This document shows positions 16,114-24,815 of a stretch of DNA of 64,000 nucleotides, piece by piece. The notes under the pieces were generated by a model. The model did no database searches and was not told the DNA's origin. It worked only from the letters and a program-made list of their open reading frames with translations. Within the stretch, counting starts at the first letter, position 1. Each line of letters opens with the position of its first letter. This DNA comes from CAWDDG01 sp963801065. Its GTDB lineage: Bacteria; Actinomycetota; Actinomycetes; Jiangellales; Jiangellaceae. Location of the stretch: the NCBI GenBank assembly GCA_963801065.1, contig CAWDDG010000003.1:434001-498000 (forward strand), in the 5' to 3' direction. A program made the position numbers and the translations under genes.

Positions 16114-17039
16114 TTCTTGCTCACCAGCGAGCGCAGGAAGAAGGTCAGGTTGGCGGGCCGCTCGGCCAGGCGGCGCATCATGTAGCTGTACCACTCATGG
16201 CCGTAAGGGACGTATACGCGCACCTTCTCGCCCGAGCGGACGAGTCGGCGTTGCTCCTCCGGCCGTACGCCGTAGAGCATCTGGTACTCGTAGCTGCCCT
16301 GCTCGCGCCGGTACCGAGCGGCCAGCGACCCGGCGATCTCGACCAGCCGCGGATCGTGAGTCGCGAGCATCGGGTAGCACTCGCCGCCGAGCAGGATCTT
16401 CATGCAGCGCACGAAGGAGCGGTCGACGTCGTTCTTGTCCTGGTACGCGACGCTGGCCGGCTCCTGGTACGCCCCCTTGCACAGCCGCACCCGTGAGCCC
16501 GCGTGCGCCAGCTGGCGAGAGTCTGCCTCGGTGCGGTGAAGGTACGCCTGCAGCACCGCGCCCGTTGCCGGGAAGTCCTTGCGAAGGTCGGTGAGGATCG
16601 ACAGCGTCGAGTCGGTCGTGGTGTGGTCCTCCATGTCGAGCGTCACGGTGGTTCCGGCGTCGGCGGCCGCCTGGCAGATCTCGCGTGCGTTCTCCAGGGC
16701 GATCCGCTCGCCGTCGCCGGGGAGCGCCTGGCCCACGGCCGACAGCTTGACCGACACCTCGGCCGAGTCGGTGAGCCCGGCATCCCACAACGCCTTCAGC
16801 AACGAGATGTACGCGGCGGCGACCCCCTCGGCTTGGGCCCGGTCGAAAGTGTCTTCGCCGAGATGGTCGATCGTCGTCGTCAGGCCGTCGGTGACGAGCT
16901 CGCGGGTGACCCGCACCGCGTCGTCGTTCTCGTCCCCGGCGACGAACCGTGCCACGACGCCGCGCGAGACCGGCGCCCTCTCGACCACCGTGCGCAGCCG
17001 GTTGCTGCGTGAGACGCCCAGCAGTAGCTCGCGGATCAC
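16110..17039 (-). CDS. proline dehydrogenase (monofunctional PRODH)
   Basis: Oxidises proline to pyrroline-5-carboxylate with FAD. A 309-residue beta/alpha-barrel. The SVKLSAVG, TLDMEDHTTTDSTL, VLQAYLHRTEAD and RVRLCKGAYQEP segments are the FAD- and proline-binding strands. The C-terminal helix EWYSYMMRRLAERPANL contains the YxxRRxxxRPxN pattern typical of the family. GTG at 17039 has GAGGAGG about 10 nt before it. The P5C dehydrogenase domain is absent here, so the second step is encoded elsewhere. Coupled to proC through ATGA. Confidence 0.93.
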   Translation of the reverse strand: MIRELLLGVSRSNRLRTVVERAPVSRGVVARFVAGDENDDAVRVTRELVTDGLTTTIDHLGEDTFDRAQAEGVAAAYISLLKALWDAGLTDSAEVSVKLSAVGQALPGDGERIALENAREICQAAADAGTTVTLDMEDHTTTDSTLSILTDLRKDFPATGAVLQAYLHRTEADSRQLAHAGSRVRLCKGAYQEPASVAYQDKNDVDRSFVRCMKILLGGECYPMLATHDPRLVEIAGSLAARYRREQGSYEYQMLYGVRPEEQRRLVRSGEKVRVYVPYGHEWYSYMMRRLAERPANLTFFLRSLVSKK

Positions 17040-17225
17040 GTCGCCCGACCTCCTCGTCCGGTCCCGGCGTCAGGCTACGGCACCGGGCTCCGCCTCTGAT
17101 GAGGTTCAGCCGACGAGTGCTACGCGGGCTCCGCGATTCGTGGCGGAAGAGCATGCCCCGAATCGCTCTCTGGACGCCCGCTCCGCACCGCCGGCCGAAC
17201 CCATTACTCGGCGGATCTCGTTGTG

Positions 17226-17954
17226 TCAGGGGGTGCGACGCCGAAGAGTCGCAGCGCCGAACGTCAGCATGCCCACGGCGAAGGCGGCGATGATCGCGAC
17301 GTAGCCCCAGACGCGGGGATCGACGTTCGTCTGCACCTCGCGCATGGCGTCGACGGCGTACGAGAGCGGCAGGACGTCGGAGATGGCGCTGAGTACGGCG
17401 GGTAGCTCATCGCGTGGCACCAGCAGCCCACAGAGCAGGAACTGCGGCAACACGAGGGCCGGCATGAACTGCACGACCTGGAACTCCGTGGCAGCGAACG
17501 CACTCACGAAGAGGCCGAGCGCCACGCCCAACAGCGCGTCCAGCACGGCGACCGTGATCAACTGCCAGGTCGGACCCGCGACCTCGAGGCCCAGCAGCCC
17601 GATGGCGATGCCGGACGCGATCAGCGCCTGGACGATGGCCATGAGGCCGAATGCCAATGCGTAGCCGAGCAGGAAGTCCAGCTTCCCGGTCGGCATCGAG
17701 AGCAGGCGTTCCAGCGTCCCGGACGTGCGCTCGCGCAGGGTGGCAACCGAGGTCACCAGGAACATGCCGATGAACGGGAACAGCGCAAGAAGGGCGGGCC
17801 CGATCTGGTCGAACACCGGGCCTCCGTCGTAGATCCACCACAGCAGGGTCAGGAGGAAGGAAGGAACGAAGAGCAGGAGCGCCAGCGTCCGCGGGTCATG
17901 GCGTAGCTGGACGAGGACTCGGTCAGCCGTCGCGATCGTGATGCGGGGGTTCAT
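17226..17954 (-). CDS. ABC-2 type exporter permease
   Basis: A 242-residue membrane protein with six predicted hydrophobic segments: about residues 22-42, 53-73, 96-120, 132-155, 165-185 and 210-235. The conserved ABC-2 stretch is RERTSGTLERLLSMP-TGKLDFL near residue 75, and the VLPQFLLCGLLVPRDELP loop is the other family mark. With the ATPase encoded just upstream (ATGA overlap), it should form a homodimeric exporter. Pairs of this kind often export drugs or lipids; the TetR-like gene beyond the ATPase may regulate it. Confidence 0.88.
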   Translation of the reverse strand: MNPRITIATADRVLVQLRHDPRTLALLLFVPSFLLTLLWWIYDGGPVFDQIGPALLALFPFIGMFLVTSVATLRERTSGTLERLLSMPTGKLDFLLGYALAFGLMAIVQALIASGIAIGLLGLEVAGPTWQLITVAVLDALLGVALGLFVSAFAATEFQVVQFMPALVLPQFLLCGLLVPRDELPAVLSAISDVLPLSYAVDAMREVQTNVDPRVWGYVAIIAAFAVGMLTFGAATLRRRTP

Positions 17955-18721
17955 CGTCCGGCCTCCTGGTCGATCAGATGCAGGAACGCCCGCTCGGTGT
18001 CGGGGGTACCCGTGCGTGCCAACAGGCCTGACGGCGTGTCGTCAGCCAGCAGCTTGCCCTCACGCAGGAGCAGAAGCCGCTCGCAGCGCTCCGCCTCGTC
18101 CATGACGTGGCTGGAGACCAGCAGCGTCACGCCCTCGCCGGCGAGTCGGCGAAACATCTCCCACAGATCGCGGCGCAACACTGGGTCGAGCTCGACGGTC
18201 GGTTCGTCGAGCACGAGCAACTCCGGCGTACCGAGTAGCGCGACCGCGAGCGACGCTCTCGCCACCTGGCCACCGGACAGGTTCTGCACGAGGTTGTCGG
18301 CGTGCGACGCCAGATCGACGTTCTCGATCGCCCGGTCCACATCGGTCTTGTCGGCACCTAGGACCGCGGCGAAGTACCGGAGGTTCTCCCGGACCGTCAG
18401 GTCGCCGTAGACACTCGGCGACTGGGTGAGGTAGCCGACCCGATTGCGCAACGGCGGCGACCCGGCCGGAAGTCCCAGCACGTCCACGTCGCCGGCCGTG
18501 ACCCTCTGGACGCCGACGATCGCCCGCATGAGCGTCGACTTGCCCGACCCCGACGGGCCCAGCAGCCCGGTCAGCGTGCCGCGACGCACTGTCAGGTCGA
18601 AGTCGTCGAGTACGACCCGCGCGCCCCGCACCACCCGCAGTCCGGTGATCCGGATCGCTTCGGCGTGGTCCACGTCGCCAGGTGGCGCTGCTGCGGCGAG
18701 TCCAGGCTCATATTTCATCAT
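17951..18721 (-). CDS. ABC exporter ATP-binding protein
   Basis: A 256-residue ATPase: Walker A GPSGSGKST near residue 59, Q-loop YLTQSPSVYGDL, signature LSGGQVARASLA, Walker B ELLVLDEPTVELDP, H-loop LLVSSHVMDEAER. Aromatic-free Val at the Walker B tail is unremarkable. It starts at an ATG pair (18721 and 18718); the region upstream has only weak Shine-Dalgarno character (GGAG 13 nt away). The stop overlaps the permease ATG. It probably energises the neighbouring ABC-2 permease in drug or lipid efflux. Confidence 0.9.
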   Translation of the reverse strand: MMKYEPGLAAAAPPGDVDHAEAIRITGLRVVRGARVVLDDFDLTVRRGTLTGLLGPSGSGKSTLMRAIVGVQRVTAGDVDVLGLPAGSPPLRNRVGYLTQSPSVYGDLTVRENLRYFAAVLGADKTDVDRAIENVDLASHADNLVQNLSGGQVARASLAVALLGTPELLVLDEPTVELDPVLRRDLWEMFRRLAGEGVTLLVSSHVMDEAERCERLLLLREGKLLADDTPSGLLARTGTPDTERAFLHLIDQEAGR

Positions 18722-18846
18722 GCGTTGAATTGTTCTCCGACGCGGCAAGGGCGTCAAGCCCATGCGGCCATCTGGTGGGGGCTTGTCCACGCCAAACCGT
18801 CGAGGATTGCGTGCTCAGGTCTCCACGGGGTGGCGAGCCACGCGGC

Positions 18847-19452
18847 TCAGGCGTCGAAGTAGCGCTGGATCACCGGTCCCACCAGGGCGACGACCTCCTC
18901 GTCCGGCAACGATGCGAGCGGCTCGATCTTCACGACGTACCTCATCAGCGCGATCCCGATCAGATGCGAGACCGCCACCTCGGCCCGCAGCTCGCGGTCC
19001 GGGACGTCGAGGTTGCTCACCACCCGGCTGAGGATCGTCCGACGCGCGAACTGCCGGAGCAGCGTCGCCGCCATCTCGTTGCTCATCGCGGAGCGGACGA
19101 GTGCCAGGATCGGTGTCCGCCGTACCGGGTCGCCCCAGACGGCGAGGAACGTGCGGACCGCCCGCTCACCGATGCCGTCAAGCGGACCGGTCACGATCTG
19201 TGCCGCCACGCCTCCCGGAGCGAACGGGATGTCCATCGCCTCCAGGAAGAGCCGCTCCTTGGTGCCGAAGTAGTGGTGGACCAGCGCCGGGTCGACGCCT
19301 GCCCTGGCGGCGATGCCCCGCACGGACGCGCCGTCATACGCGAGGCGGGAGAACTCTGCCCTCGCGGCGGTCAGGATCTCGCCGCGGGTGTCCGGCGCCC
19401 CCGGGCGCCGGCCGGCCCGAGCACGCCGGCGGGACGGGCGGGCGATGCTCAT
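18847..19452 (-). CDS. TetR family transcriptional regulator
   Basis: A 201-residue repressor-type protein. The N-terminal helix-turn-helix runs from about residue 25: ILTAARAEFSRLAYDGASV, then GIAARAGVDPALVHHYFGTKERLFL, which is the classical TetR recognition region. The C-terminal ligand/dimer domain has no known signature (TetR_C_17-like in length). It lies 125 bp upstream of the ABC exporter operon on the same strand and is a natural candidate regulator of it. Its ATG overlaps the stop of the upstream isomerase (ATGA). Confidence 0.9.
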   Translation of the reverse strand: MSIARPSRRRARAGRRPGAPDTRGEILTAARAEFSRLAYDGASVRGIAARAGVDPALVHHYFGTKERLFLEAMDIPFAPGGVAAQIVTGPLDGIGERAVRTFLAVWGDPVRRTPILALVRSAMSNEMAATLLRQFARRTILSRVVSNLDVPDRELRAEVAVSHLIGIALMRYVVKIEPLASLPDEEVVALVGPVIQRYFDA

Positions 19453-20339
19453 GTCCGTGACTCACGCAGGACCTGTTCGGCGGTCCCGTCCGACGCGACG
19501 GCGAACGCGGTCTCGACCGCGGTGGCCAGGTTCAGCCGGGCGAAGGCGAGTGCCTCGGCCAGGTCTGCCTCGCGCTCCTCGGCCGTACGCGCGCGGCGCG
19601 TGCCCACCTCCAGCACGATCGACCCGGACCAGCCCCGCCGGGCCAGCCTTTCGAGCAGTTCTGCGCACGGCTGCCCACCTCGACCGGGGACCAGGTGCTC
19701 GTCACGGGCCGATCCGGTCCCGTCGGCCAGGTGGAGGTGGGCCAGCCGCTCGCCGAGCGCGTCCGCCATTGCCAGCGCGTCCGAGCCCGAAACGGCCGTA
19801 TGCGAAAGGTCGAGCGTGTTGTGGGCATACGGCTCGTCGGTGGGATCCCAGTCGGGTGCGTACGCCGCGATCTCGCGCCCGGCGGCCCTCCACGGGTACA
19901 TGTTCTCGACGGCGATCGCGACGCCGCTCTCCTTCTCGAGCTCCGCGACACCGTCGACGAAACCCCGCGCATAGTCCCGCTGCCACCGGAACGGAGGGTG
20001 TACGACGACGGTCGGCGCACCCAGCCGGCGGGCCGCGTCGACGGACCGGGACAACCGCTCCCACGGATCGGCCGACCACACCCGCTGGGTGATCAACAGG
20101 CACGGCGCATGTACCGAGAGCACCGGCATCCGGTACCGCTTGGCCAACGCCTCCACCTGGTCGATGTCCTGGCTGATGGGGTCGGTCCAGACCATGACCT
20201 CGACGCCGTCGTAGCCCAGTGAACGAGCCATCTCGAACGCCGTGGCCGCCCCCTGCGGGTACACCGAAGCCGTCGACAGCCCGACCGGCGCATCCGGGAT
20301 GCGCAGCACGGCTGGCGGCTCCCGATGCGGCACTGTCAC
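19449..20339 (-). CDS. sugar phosphate isomerase/epimerase (TIM-barrel, AP-endonuclease-2 fold)
   Basis: A 296-residue TIM barrel of the xylose-isomerase-like family. Landmarks are VGLSTASVYPQG, LGYDGVEVMVW, VLSVHAPCLL, VVVHPPFRW, VAIAVENMYPW, NTLDLSHTAVSG, LAHLHLADG and IVLEVGTRRA, which supply the metal-binding Glu, Asp and His residues along the barrel. The substrate is unknown. GTG at 20339 is chosen because a TACGCT -10 hexamer lies 7 nt before it with no Shine-Dalgarno, suggesting a leaderless start. A longer frame to 20513 would run through this promoter. Confidence 0.85.
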   Translation of the reverse strand: MTVPHREPPAVLRIPDAPVGLSTASVYPQGAATAFEMARSLGYDGVEVMVWTDPISQDIDQVEALAKRYRMPVLSVHAPCLLITQRVWSADPWERLSRSVDAARRLGAPTVVVHPPFRWQRDYARGFVDGVAELEKESGVAIAVENMYPWRAAGREIAAYAPDWDPTDEPYAHNTLDLSHTAVSGSDALAMADALGERLAHLHLADGTGSARDEHLVPGRGGQPCAELLERLARRGWSGSIVLEVGTRRARTAEEREADLAEALAFARLNLATAVETAFAVASDGTAEQVLRESRT

Positions 20340-20437
20340 GGATGACAGCGTAGGCCGGAGGGTGCCGCGACGGAGCGCGGCGAAGCGCGAGGCCTCGAGC
20401 GGGTTGATCCGGGACGGGGAACGGAGCGCGACCGAGG

Positions 20438-21389
20438 CTAGCTCCTGGTCGTGGCGTCCGGCCCGGCGAGGTTGTCCAAGCGGCGAAGGATCACGCCTTC
20501 GCGCAGCGCCCACGGGCAGATGTCCAGCGACTCGACCTCGAACAGGTCCATGGCCGCGTCGGCGACGATCGCACCGGCCAGCAGCTGCGGCGCACGCTCC
20601 GCCGAGACGCCCGGAAGCCGCACACGCTCTGCCGCGTCCATGCCGCTGAACTTGGACACCAGCTCCGCCACGACGTCGTGGTCGAGGGTGCGACGGACAT
20701 ACGGCCCCTCGGCGGCCGGTGCCGCGCCCGCGACCCGCGCCAGCGACCGGAACGTCTTGCTGGTCGCCACCGCCTGGTCGGGCGCTCCCACCCGACTGAC
20801 CGTGCCGACGGCCGACGCGACCTGTGCCCGGACGTGCTTGCGCAGCGCGCGGATCTCATCCTTGTGCGGAGGGTCCGACGTGAACCACGCGCGGGTGAGC
20901 CGGCCGGCACCGAGCGGCAGCGACACTGCCGCATCGGGGTCCTCGTCGATACCGATCGCGATCTCCAACGACCCGCCGCCGATGTCGAAGCAGAGCAGAC
21001 GACCGCTGGACCATCCGTACCAGCGGCGGACGGCGAGGAACGTCAGCCGCGCCTCGTCCTCACCGCGCAGGACCTGGAGGTCGAGGCCGGTCTTCTCGCG
21101 CACTCGCTCGATGACCTTGTCGCCGTTCGCCGCCTCGCGAAGCGCGGACGTGGCGAACGCCAGCATCGACTCGGCGCCCTTGTCCTCCGCGATCTCGATC
21201 GCCTCGACCGCAGAACGCGACCAGGCGGTCGGCGCCGTCGCTCGTGATGCGGCCTCTGTCGTCGAGCAGCTCGGCCAGCCGCAGCTCGATCTTGTGCTTG
21301 TAGGCCGGGAGCGGCCGCGCGCCCGGATGGGCGTCGACAAGCAGCAGGTGAACCGTGTTCGAGCCCACGTCGAGCACCCCTAGGCGCAT
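20438..21389 (-). CDS. Ppx/GppA exopolyphosphatase-guanosine pentaphosphatase (frameshifted as given)
   Basis: Sugar-kinase/actin fold phosphohydrolase acting on polyphosphate or pppGpp. Starts ATG with MRLGVLDVGSNTVHLLLVDA, the first phosphate loop. After GADRLVA the frame breaks near 21213-21215; dropping one base continues as AVEAIEIAEDKGAESMLAFATSALREA, with the second loop LLCFDIGGGSLEIA intact further on. Corrected length is about 316 residues, usual for the short actinobacterial type that lacks the C-terminal HD domain. A TAGCGT hexamer 6 nt before the ATG suggests a leaderless mRNA. Confidence 0.85.
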
Positions 21390-21699
21390 GCCACGACGCT
21401 ACCGTTCCGGCCCCTGCGGGTCCGCTCAGTCCGGGATCGACGGCCGCACGACCGCGTCCGGGCAGTCGGCGTGCGCGAGTATCGCGCCTTCCATTCCTGA
21501 CGGCCGAGTCGTGGCTCGCGTTGTGCGACAGACCCTTGTCCAGTAGGTCGACTTCGGGCTGGTGGTGTGGGTCGTGTGCCTCGATCTGCATGGGCGACCT
21601 CGCCTCTGGGGGCCTCGCACACCGTTGTCGCGTGCGTCACACTTACCCGGGCCAGCCATGGTCGGCCAGATCCCGCCGACCAGGGCCTAGGCTCGAATC
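21390..21699. other. intergenic region between ppx and the Cys-rich gene
   Basis: About 310 bp without a firmly supported gene. It holds the minus-strand leaderless promoter of ppx (TAGCGT at 21401-21396) and the plus-strand leaderless promoter of the Cys-rich gene (TAGGCT at 21688-21693, 6 nt before its GTG). A candidate 54-residue minus-strand ORF, broken once, is listed separately at 21426-21591. No repeat or tRNA was seen. Confidence 0.6.
21426..21591 (-). CDS. candidate 54-residue small protein, split by one base
   Basis: ATG at 21591, with an AGG-containing site about 8 nt upstream, opens MQIEAHDPHHQPEVDLLDKG and is rich in His and Asp. After HDSAVR the frame turns Arg-rich. Skipping one base gives MEGAILAHADCPDAVVRPSIPD and a stop at 21426. 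The composition on both sides of the shift looks protein-like and the defect is the same kind (+1) as in ppx next door. No family is recognised. Its His/Asp/Cys content could bind metal, but this is speculation. Confidence 0.3.
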
Positions 21700-22458
21700 G
21701 TGGAGACGCCGCTCGACATCGCGCGCGCCTGGGTGGAGTTCCCCGATCCTGCGGATCCCGATCAGGTCCTGCGGTGCGACCTCACCTGGCTGACGTCGCG
21801 CTGGACGTGCATCTTCGGCCGCGGATGCCCTGGCGTCTACGCCGACCGGCCCGACGACGGATGCTGCACCCTCGGCGCGCATTTCTCCGATCGCGACGAC
21901 GAGAAACGAGTGCGGCGCTTCGCGGCCAAGCTGACGCCGGTCGACTGGCAGCTCCGGGACGAGGGCACGCGCGGCGGGATCGTCGAGACCGACAGCGATG
22001 GCGAGCGCAAGACCCGCGTCGTCGACGGCGCCTGCGTCTTCCTCAACCGTCCAGGGTTCGCAGGTGGGACCGGCTGTGCGCTGCATGCGTACGCACTTCG
22101 GAAGGGCCGGCACCCGCTCGAGACGAAGCCCGACGTCTGCTGGCAGCTGCCGACCCGGCGGGCGTACCGGAACGCCAAGCGACCCGACGGCACGTCGTAC
22201 CTGGAGATCACGATCGGCGAGTACGACCGCCGTGCCTGGGGGTCCGGCGGGCACGACATGGACTGGTACTGCAGCGGCTCCCCCTCGGCCCACGTCGGGG
22301 CCGAGCCGGTGTACGTCTCCTGCGAACCCGAACTGCGCGCGCTCGTCGGCGACAAGGCGTACGACGAGCTCGCACGCCACTGTGCGGCGCACCTGTCCGC
22401 CCAACTCCCGCTTCTCGTCCATCCGGCGACCGTCGCCGCGAACCCACGACCTCGTTGA
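21700..22458 (+). CDS. conserved Cys-rich protein, possible metal or Fe-S binding
   Basis: A 252-residue soluble protein of a family recalled as widespread but uncharacterised in Actinobacteria. Cysteines cluster in RWTCIFGRGCPGVYADR followed by DDGCC (residues about 37-56) and recur at GCALHAYAL, DVCWQLP, YCSGSP and VSCEPE. This resembles the scattered cluster of YkgJ-type proteins, so a bound metal or iron-sulfur cluster is possible. GTG at 21700 follows a TAGGCT hexamer by 6 nt, so it is probably leaderless. Its TGA stop is formed by the first bases of the palindrome at 22450-22551. Confidence 0.75.
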   Translation: METPLDIARAWVEFPDPADPDQVLRCDLTWLTSRWTCIFGRGCPGVYADRPDDGCCTLGAHFSDRDDEKRVRRFAAKLTPVDWQLRDEGTRGGIVETDSDGERKTRVVDGACVFLNRPGFAGGTGCALHAYALRKGRHPLETKPDVCWQLPTRRAYRNAKRPDGTSYLEITIGEYDRRAWGSGGHDMDWYCSGSPSAHVGAEPVYVSCEPELRALVGDKAYDELARHCAAHLSAQLPLLVHPATVAANPRPR

Positions 22459-22551
22459 TCATGCAACTTCGGCGCGACACGCCGTGCGGCGTCGCGGTAT
22501 CCCGACGTAGCGATGGCGGCGTGTCGCGCCGAAGTTGCATGATCAACGAGG
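22450..22551. repeat. long perfect palindrome, family A copy 2
   Basis: Exact inverted arms of 34 bp (22450-22483 and 22518-22551) around a 34-nt loop. The arm contains GATCATGCAACTTCGGCG followed by CGACACGCC. It supplies the stop codon of the upstream gene (the TGA of GTTGATC). Its right end reads AACGAGG and runs into GGGGA, which forms the Shine-Dalgarno of the TTG-started methyltransferase. It is the same family as 5223-5299 and 55130-55215. A small extra stem (CGTCG/CGACG) is possible within the loop. Confidence 0.9.
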
Positions 22552-22560
22552 GGGACGGTC

Positions 22561-23271
22561 TTGGTTCGTCGCCGTGAAGTGATCCCGAGCCCGAACATCT
22601 GGCGGCACCCGCGCGTATACGAGATCGAGAACCGCGGCGTCGACCCCGATGGCGTGATCGAGGACACGATCCGCGGGATCCACGACTGGACCGGCCAGAC
22701 CGTCCTGGACGTGGGCTGCGGCACGGGTTTCCACCTGCCGCGGTTCGCCGCGAACGCGTCCGCCGTGATCGGCGTAGAGCCGCACGCTCCGCTCGTCGCA
22801 CTCGCCGATCGGCGGATCCGGTCGCTCGAGTCCGGGTTACGCAGCCGGATCGACGTGCGCCCAGGTGCCGCTCAGGCTTTGCCCGTTCCCGATGCGTCGA
22901 TCGACGTCGCGCACGCCCGCTGGGCGTACTACTTCGGTCCCGGGAGCGAGCCCGGCATTGCCGAGCTGGCCCGGGTCGTCCGCAGGGGCGGAACCGCGTT
23001 CGTCGTCGACAGCGACGCGACCCGCTCGACGTTCGGCCGGTGGTTCCGCCGTGCGCTGCCGGCCTATGACGCGGGAGCCGTCGAGCGGTTCTGGGCGCGG
23101 CAGGGCTGGCAGCGGCGTGCGCTGGACATCAGCTGGGAGCACGCCGACCGGGCCACCTTCGAATCCGTCGTGCGCATCGAGTTCGCGCCCGAGATCGCCA
23201 ACGCCGTGCTGGCCGAGCACAAGGGCACCAGTGTCGACTATGCCGTCAACCTGTTCTGGCGCCGCTTCTGA
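22561..23271 (+). CDS. class I SAM-dependent methyltransferase
   Basis: A 236-residue methyltransferase with the SAM motif VLDVGCGTGFHLP near residue 50, motif II-like GVEPHAPLV, and VARVVRRGGTAFVVDSD as motif III. The acceptor is unknown. TTG at 22561 is preceded by GAGGGGGA at good spacing, part of which belongs to the palindrome's right arm. The plus-strand order Cys-rich protein, methyltransferase, radA leaves 77 bp before radA, which has its own leaderless promoter. Confidence 0.87.
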   Translation: MVRRREVIPSPNIWRHPRVYEIENRGVDPDGVIEDTIRGIHDWTGQTVLDVGCGTGFHLPRFAANASAVIGVEPHAPLVALADRRIRSLESGLRSRIDVRPGAAQALPVPDASIDVAHARWAYYFGPGSEPGIAELARVVRRGGTAFVVDSDATRSTFGRWFRRALPAYDAGAVERFWARQGWQRRALDISWEHADRATFESVVRIEFAPEIANAVLAEHKGTSVDYAVNLFWRRF

Positions 23272-23348
23272 TCAGACCGCAGCGAACCCGAGCCGGAGTG
23301 CGACGTCACCGGACCGACTTGTCGGTGCCCGGCCCTACGGTCTCCACC

Positions 23349-24719
23349 ATGGCGAAGGCAGCGCAGATCTACCGGTGCGCCGAATGCGGCTGGTCCACGG
23401 GCAAGTGGGTCGGTCGCTGTGGGGAGTGCCAGTCCTGGGGCAGCGTCGCGGAGGCCGGCCGCCCGCGCGGCGTAGCGCTCGCGTCCGCGCCGGTCTCCCA
23501 GCCCGCACGCCCCATCGCCGCTGTCGATCTCGAGGCCGCGCGGTCCCGGCCGACCGGCGTGGGCGAGCTCGACCGCGCACTCGGCGGCGGTCTGGTCCAA
23601 GGTGCGGTGATCCTGCTGGCCGGAGAGCCAGGCGTCGGAAAGTCCACCCTGCTGCTCGAAGTCGCCGCACGGTGGGCGACGACGGCCGGGCGTGCGCTCT
23701 ACGTCACCGGTGAGGAGTCGGCGGCACAGGTGCGTCTTCGCGCCGAGCGAACCGAGTCGTTGGCCGACGGGCTGTTCCTCGCGGCCGAGACCGATCTCGC
23801 CGCAGTGCTCGGCCATGTCGAGCAGGTGCAGCCCAGCCTTCTGGTGCTCGACTCGGTCCAGACCGTATCCCGGGCCGACACCGACGGCGCACCTGGTGGG
23901 GTGAGCCAGATCCGCGAGGTCGCAGCAGCCCTGATCCGGGTCGCCAAGGACCGCGGCATGGCGACCATCCTGGTCGGCCACGTCACCAAGGACGGCTCGA
24001 TCGCGGGTCCGCGCGTGCTCGAGCACCTGGTCGACGTCGTGCTCCAGTTCGAGGGCGAGCGACACTCCCGGCTGCGCATGGTGAGGTCGGTCAAGAACCG
24101 CTACGGCCCGTCCGACGAGGTCGGCTGCTTCGACATCTCCGACAGCGGGATCAGCTCGATGACCGACCCCACCGGGCTGTTCCTTTCCCGCCACACCGAC
24201 GCGGCGCCGGGTACCTGCGTCACGGTCACGCTCGAAGGGCGACGACCCTTGCTCGCCGAGGTCCAAGCCCTGGTGGCGGTTTCGTCGCTGGGTACGCCTC
24301 GTCGCGCCACGAGCGGTTTGGACTCGTCGCGGGTCGCGATGGTGCTCGCCGTGCTCGAGCGTCGCGGCGGCCTCAACCTGCGTAGCAGCGACGTCTATGC
24401 CGCAACAGTCGGTGGCGCCCGGTTGGTCGAGCCTGCGGGCGACCTCGCGCTGATGGTCGCCTTGGCCAGCGGCGCCCACGATCTGCCGGTGCCGCCGGGC
24501 CTGGTCGCGATCGGCGAGGTGGGCCTGGCCGGCGAGATCCGCCGTGTCACCGGCATCCAGCGGCGGCTCGCCGAGGCCGAGCGGATGGGCTTCACCCGAG
24601 CGCTCGTCCCACCGGATCCGGGCCCTGTTCCGGCCGGGATCGACGTCGTAGAGATCAGCGACGTCGTCTCCGCGCTGGGCGCTGCCAGGTGCCAGGTCCC
24701 GGCGCTTCCACACGGCTGA
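23349..24719 (+). CDS. radA: DNA repair protein RadA (Sms)
   Basis: A 456-residue RecA-like helicase that drives branch migration in recombination. The N-terminal zinc finger is CAECGWSTGKWVGRCGEC, the Walker A is GEPGVGKST near residue 98, and the RadA-specific motif is KNRYGPSDEVG (usual KNRFG). A Lon-like C-terminal domain follows. ATG at 23349 lies 7 nt after TACGGT with no Shine-Dalgarno, which suggests a leaderless mRNA. An in-frame GTG further upstream would include the promoter and is rejected. radA followed by disA is standard in actinobacteria. Confidence 0.96.
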   Translation: MAKAAQIYRCAECGWSTGKWVGRCGECQSWGSVAEAGRPRGVALASAPVSQPARPIAAVDLEAARSRPTGVGELDRALGGGLVQGAVILLAGEPGVGKSTLLLEVAARWATTAGRALYVTGEESAAQVRLRAERTESLADGLFLAAETDLAAVLGHVEQVQPSLLVLDSVQTVSRADTDGAPGGVSQIREVAAALIRVAKDRGMATILVGHVTKDGSIAGPRVLEHLVDVVLQFEGERHSRLRMVRSVKNRYGPSDEVGCFDISDSGISSMTDPTGLFLSRHTDAAPGTCVTVTLEGRRPLLAEVQALVAVSSLGTPRRATSGLDSSRVAMVLAVLERRGGLNLRSSDVYAATVGGARLVEPAGDLALMVALASGAHDLPVPPGLVAIGEVGLAGEIRRVTGIQRRLAEAERMGFTRALVPPDPGPVPAGIDVVEISDVVSALGAARCQVPALPHG

Positions 24720-24751
24720 CCGGCCACCTGGTCACAGTCCGGCGACAATTA

Positions 24752-24779
24752 TTGGTGCTGCTGAGAGGGGCCGTACACT
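24752..24779 (+). promoter_or_regulatory. candidate sigma-A promoter for disA-mutY
   Basis: TTGGTG (24752-24757) and TACACT (24774-24779) are separated by 16 bp, about 36 bp before the disA GTG. Both hexamers fit the housekeeping consensus reasonably. The preceding AATTATT stretch is one of the most AT-rich spots in the region. Confidence 0.5.
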
Positions 24780-24815
24780 GTCGCCGACGTCAACGATTGT
24801 CACGGCGGGGGTCAC

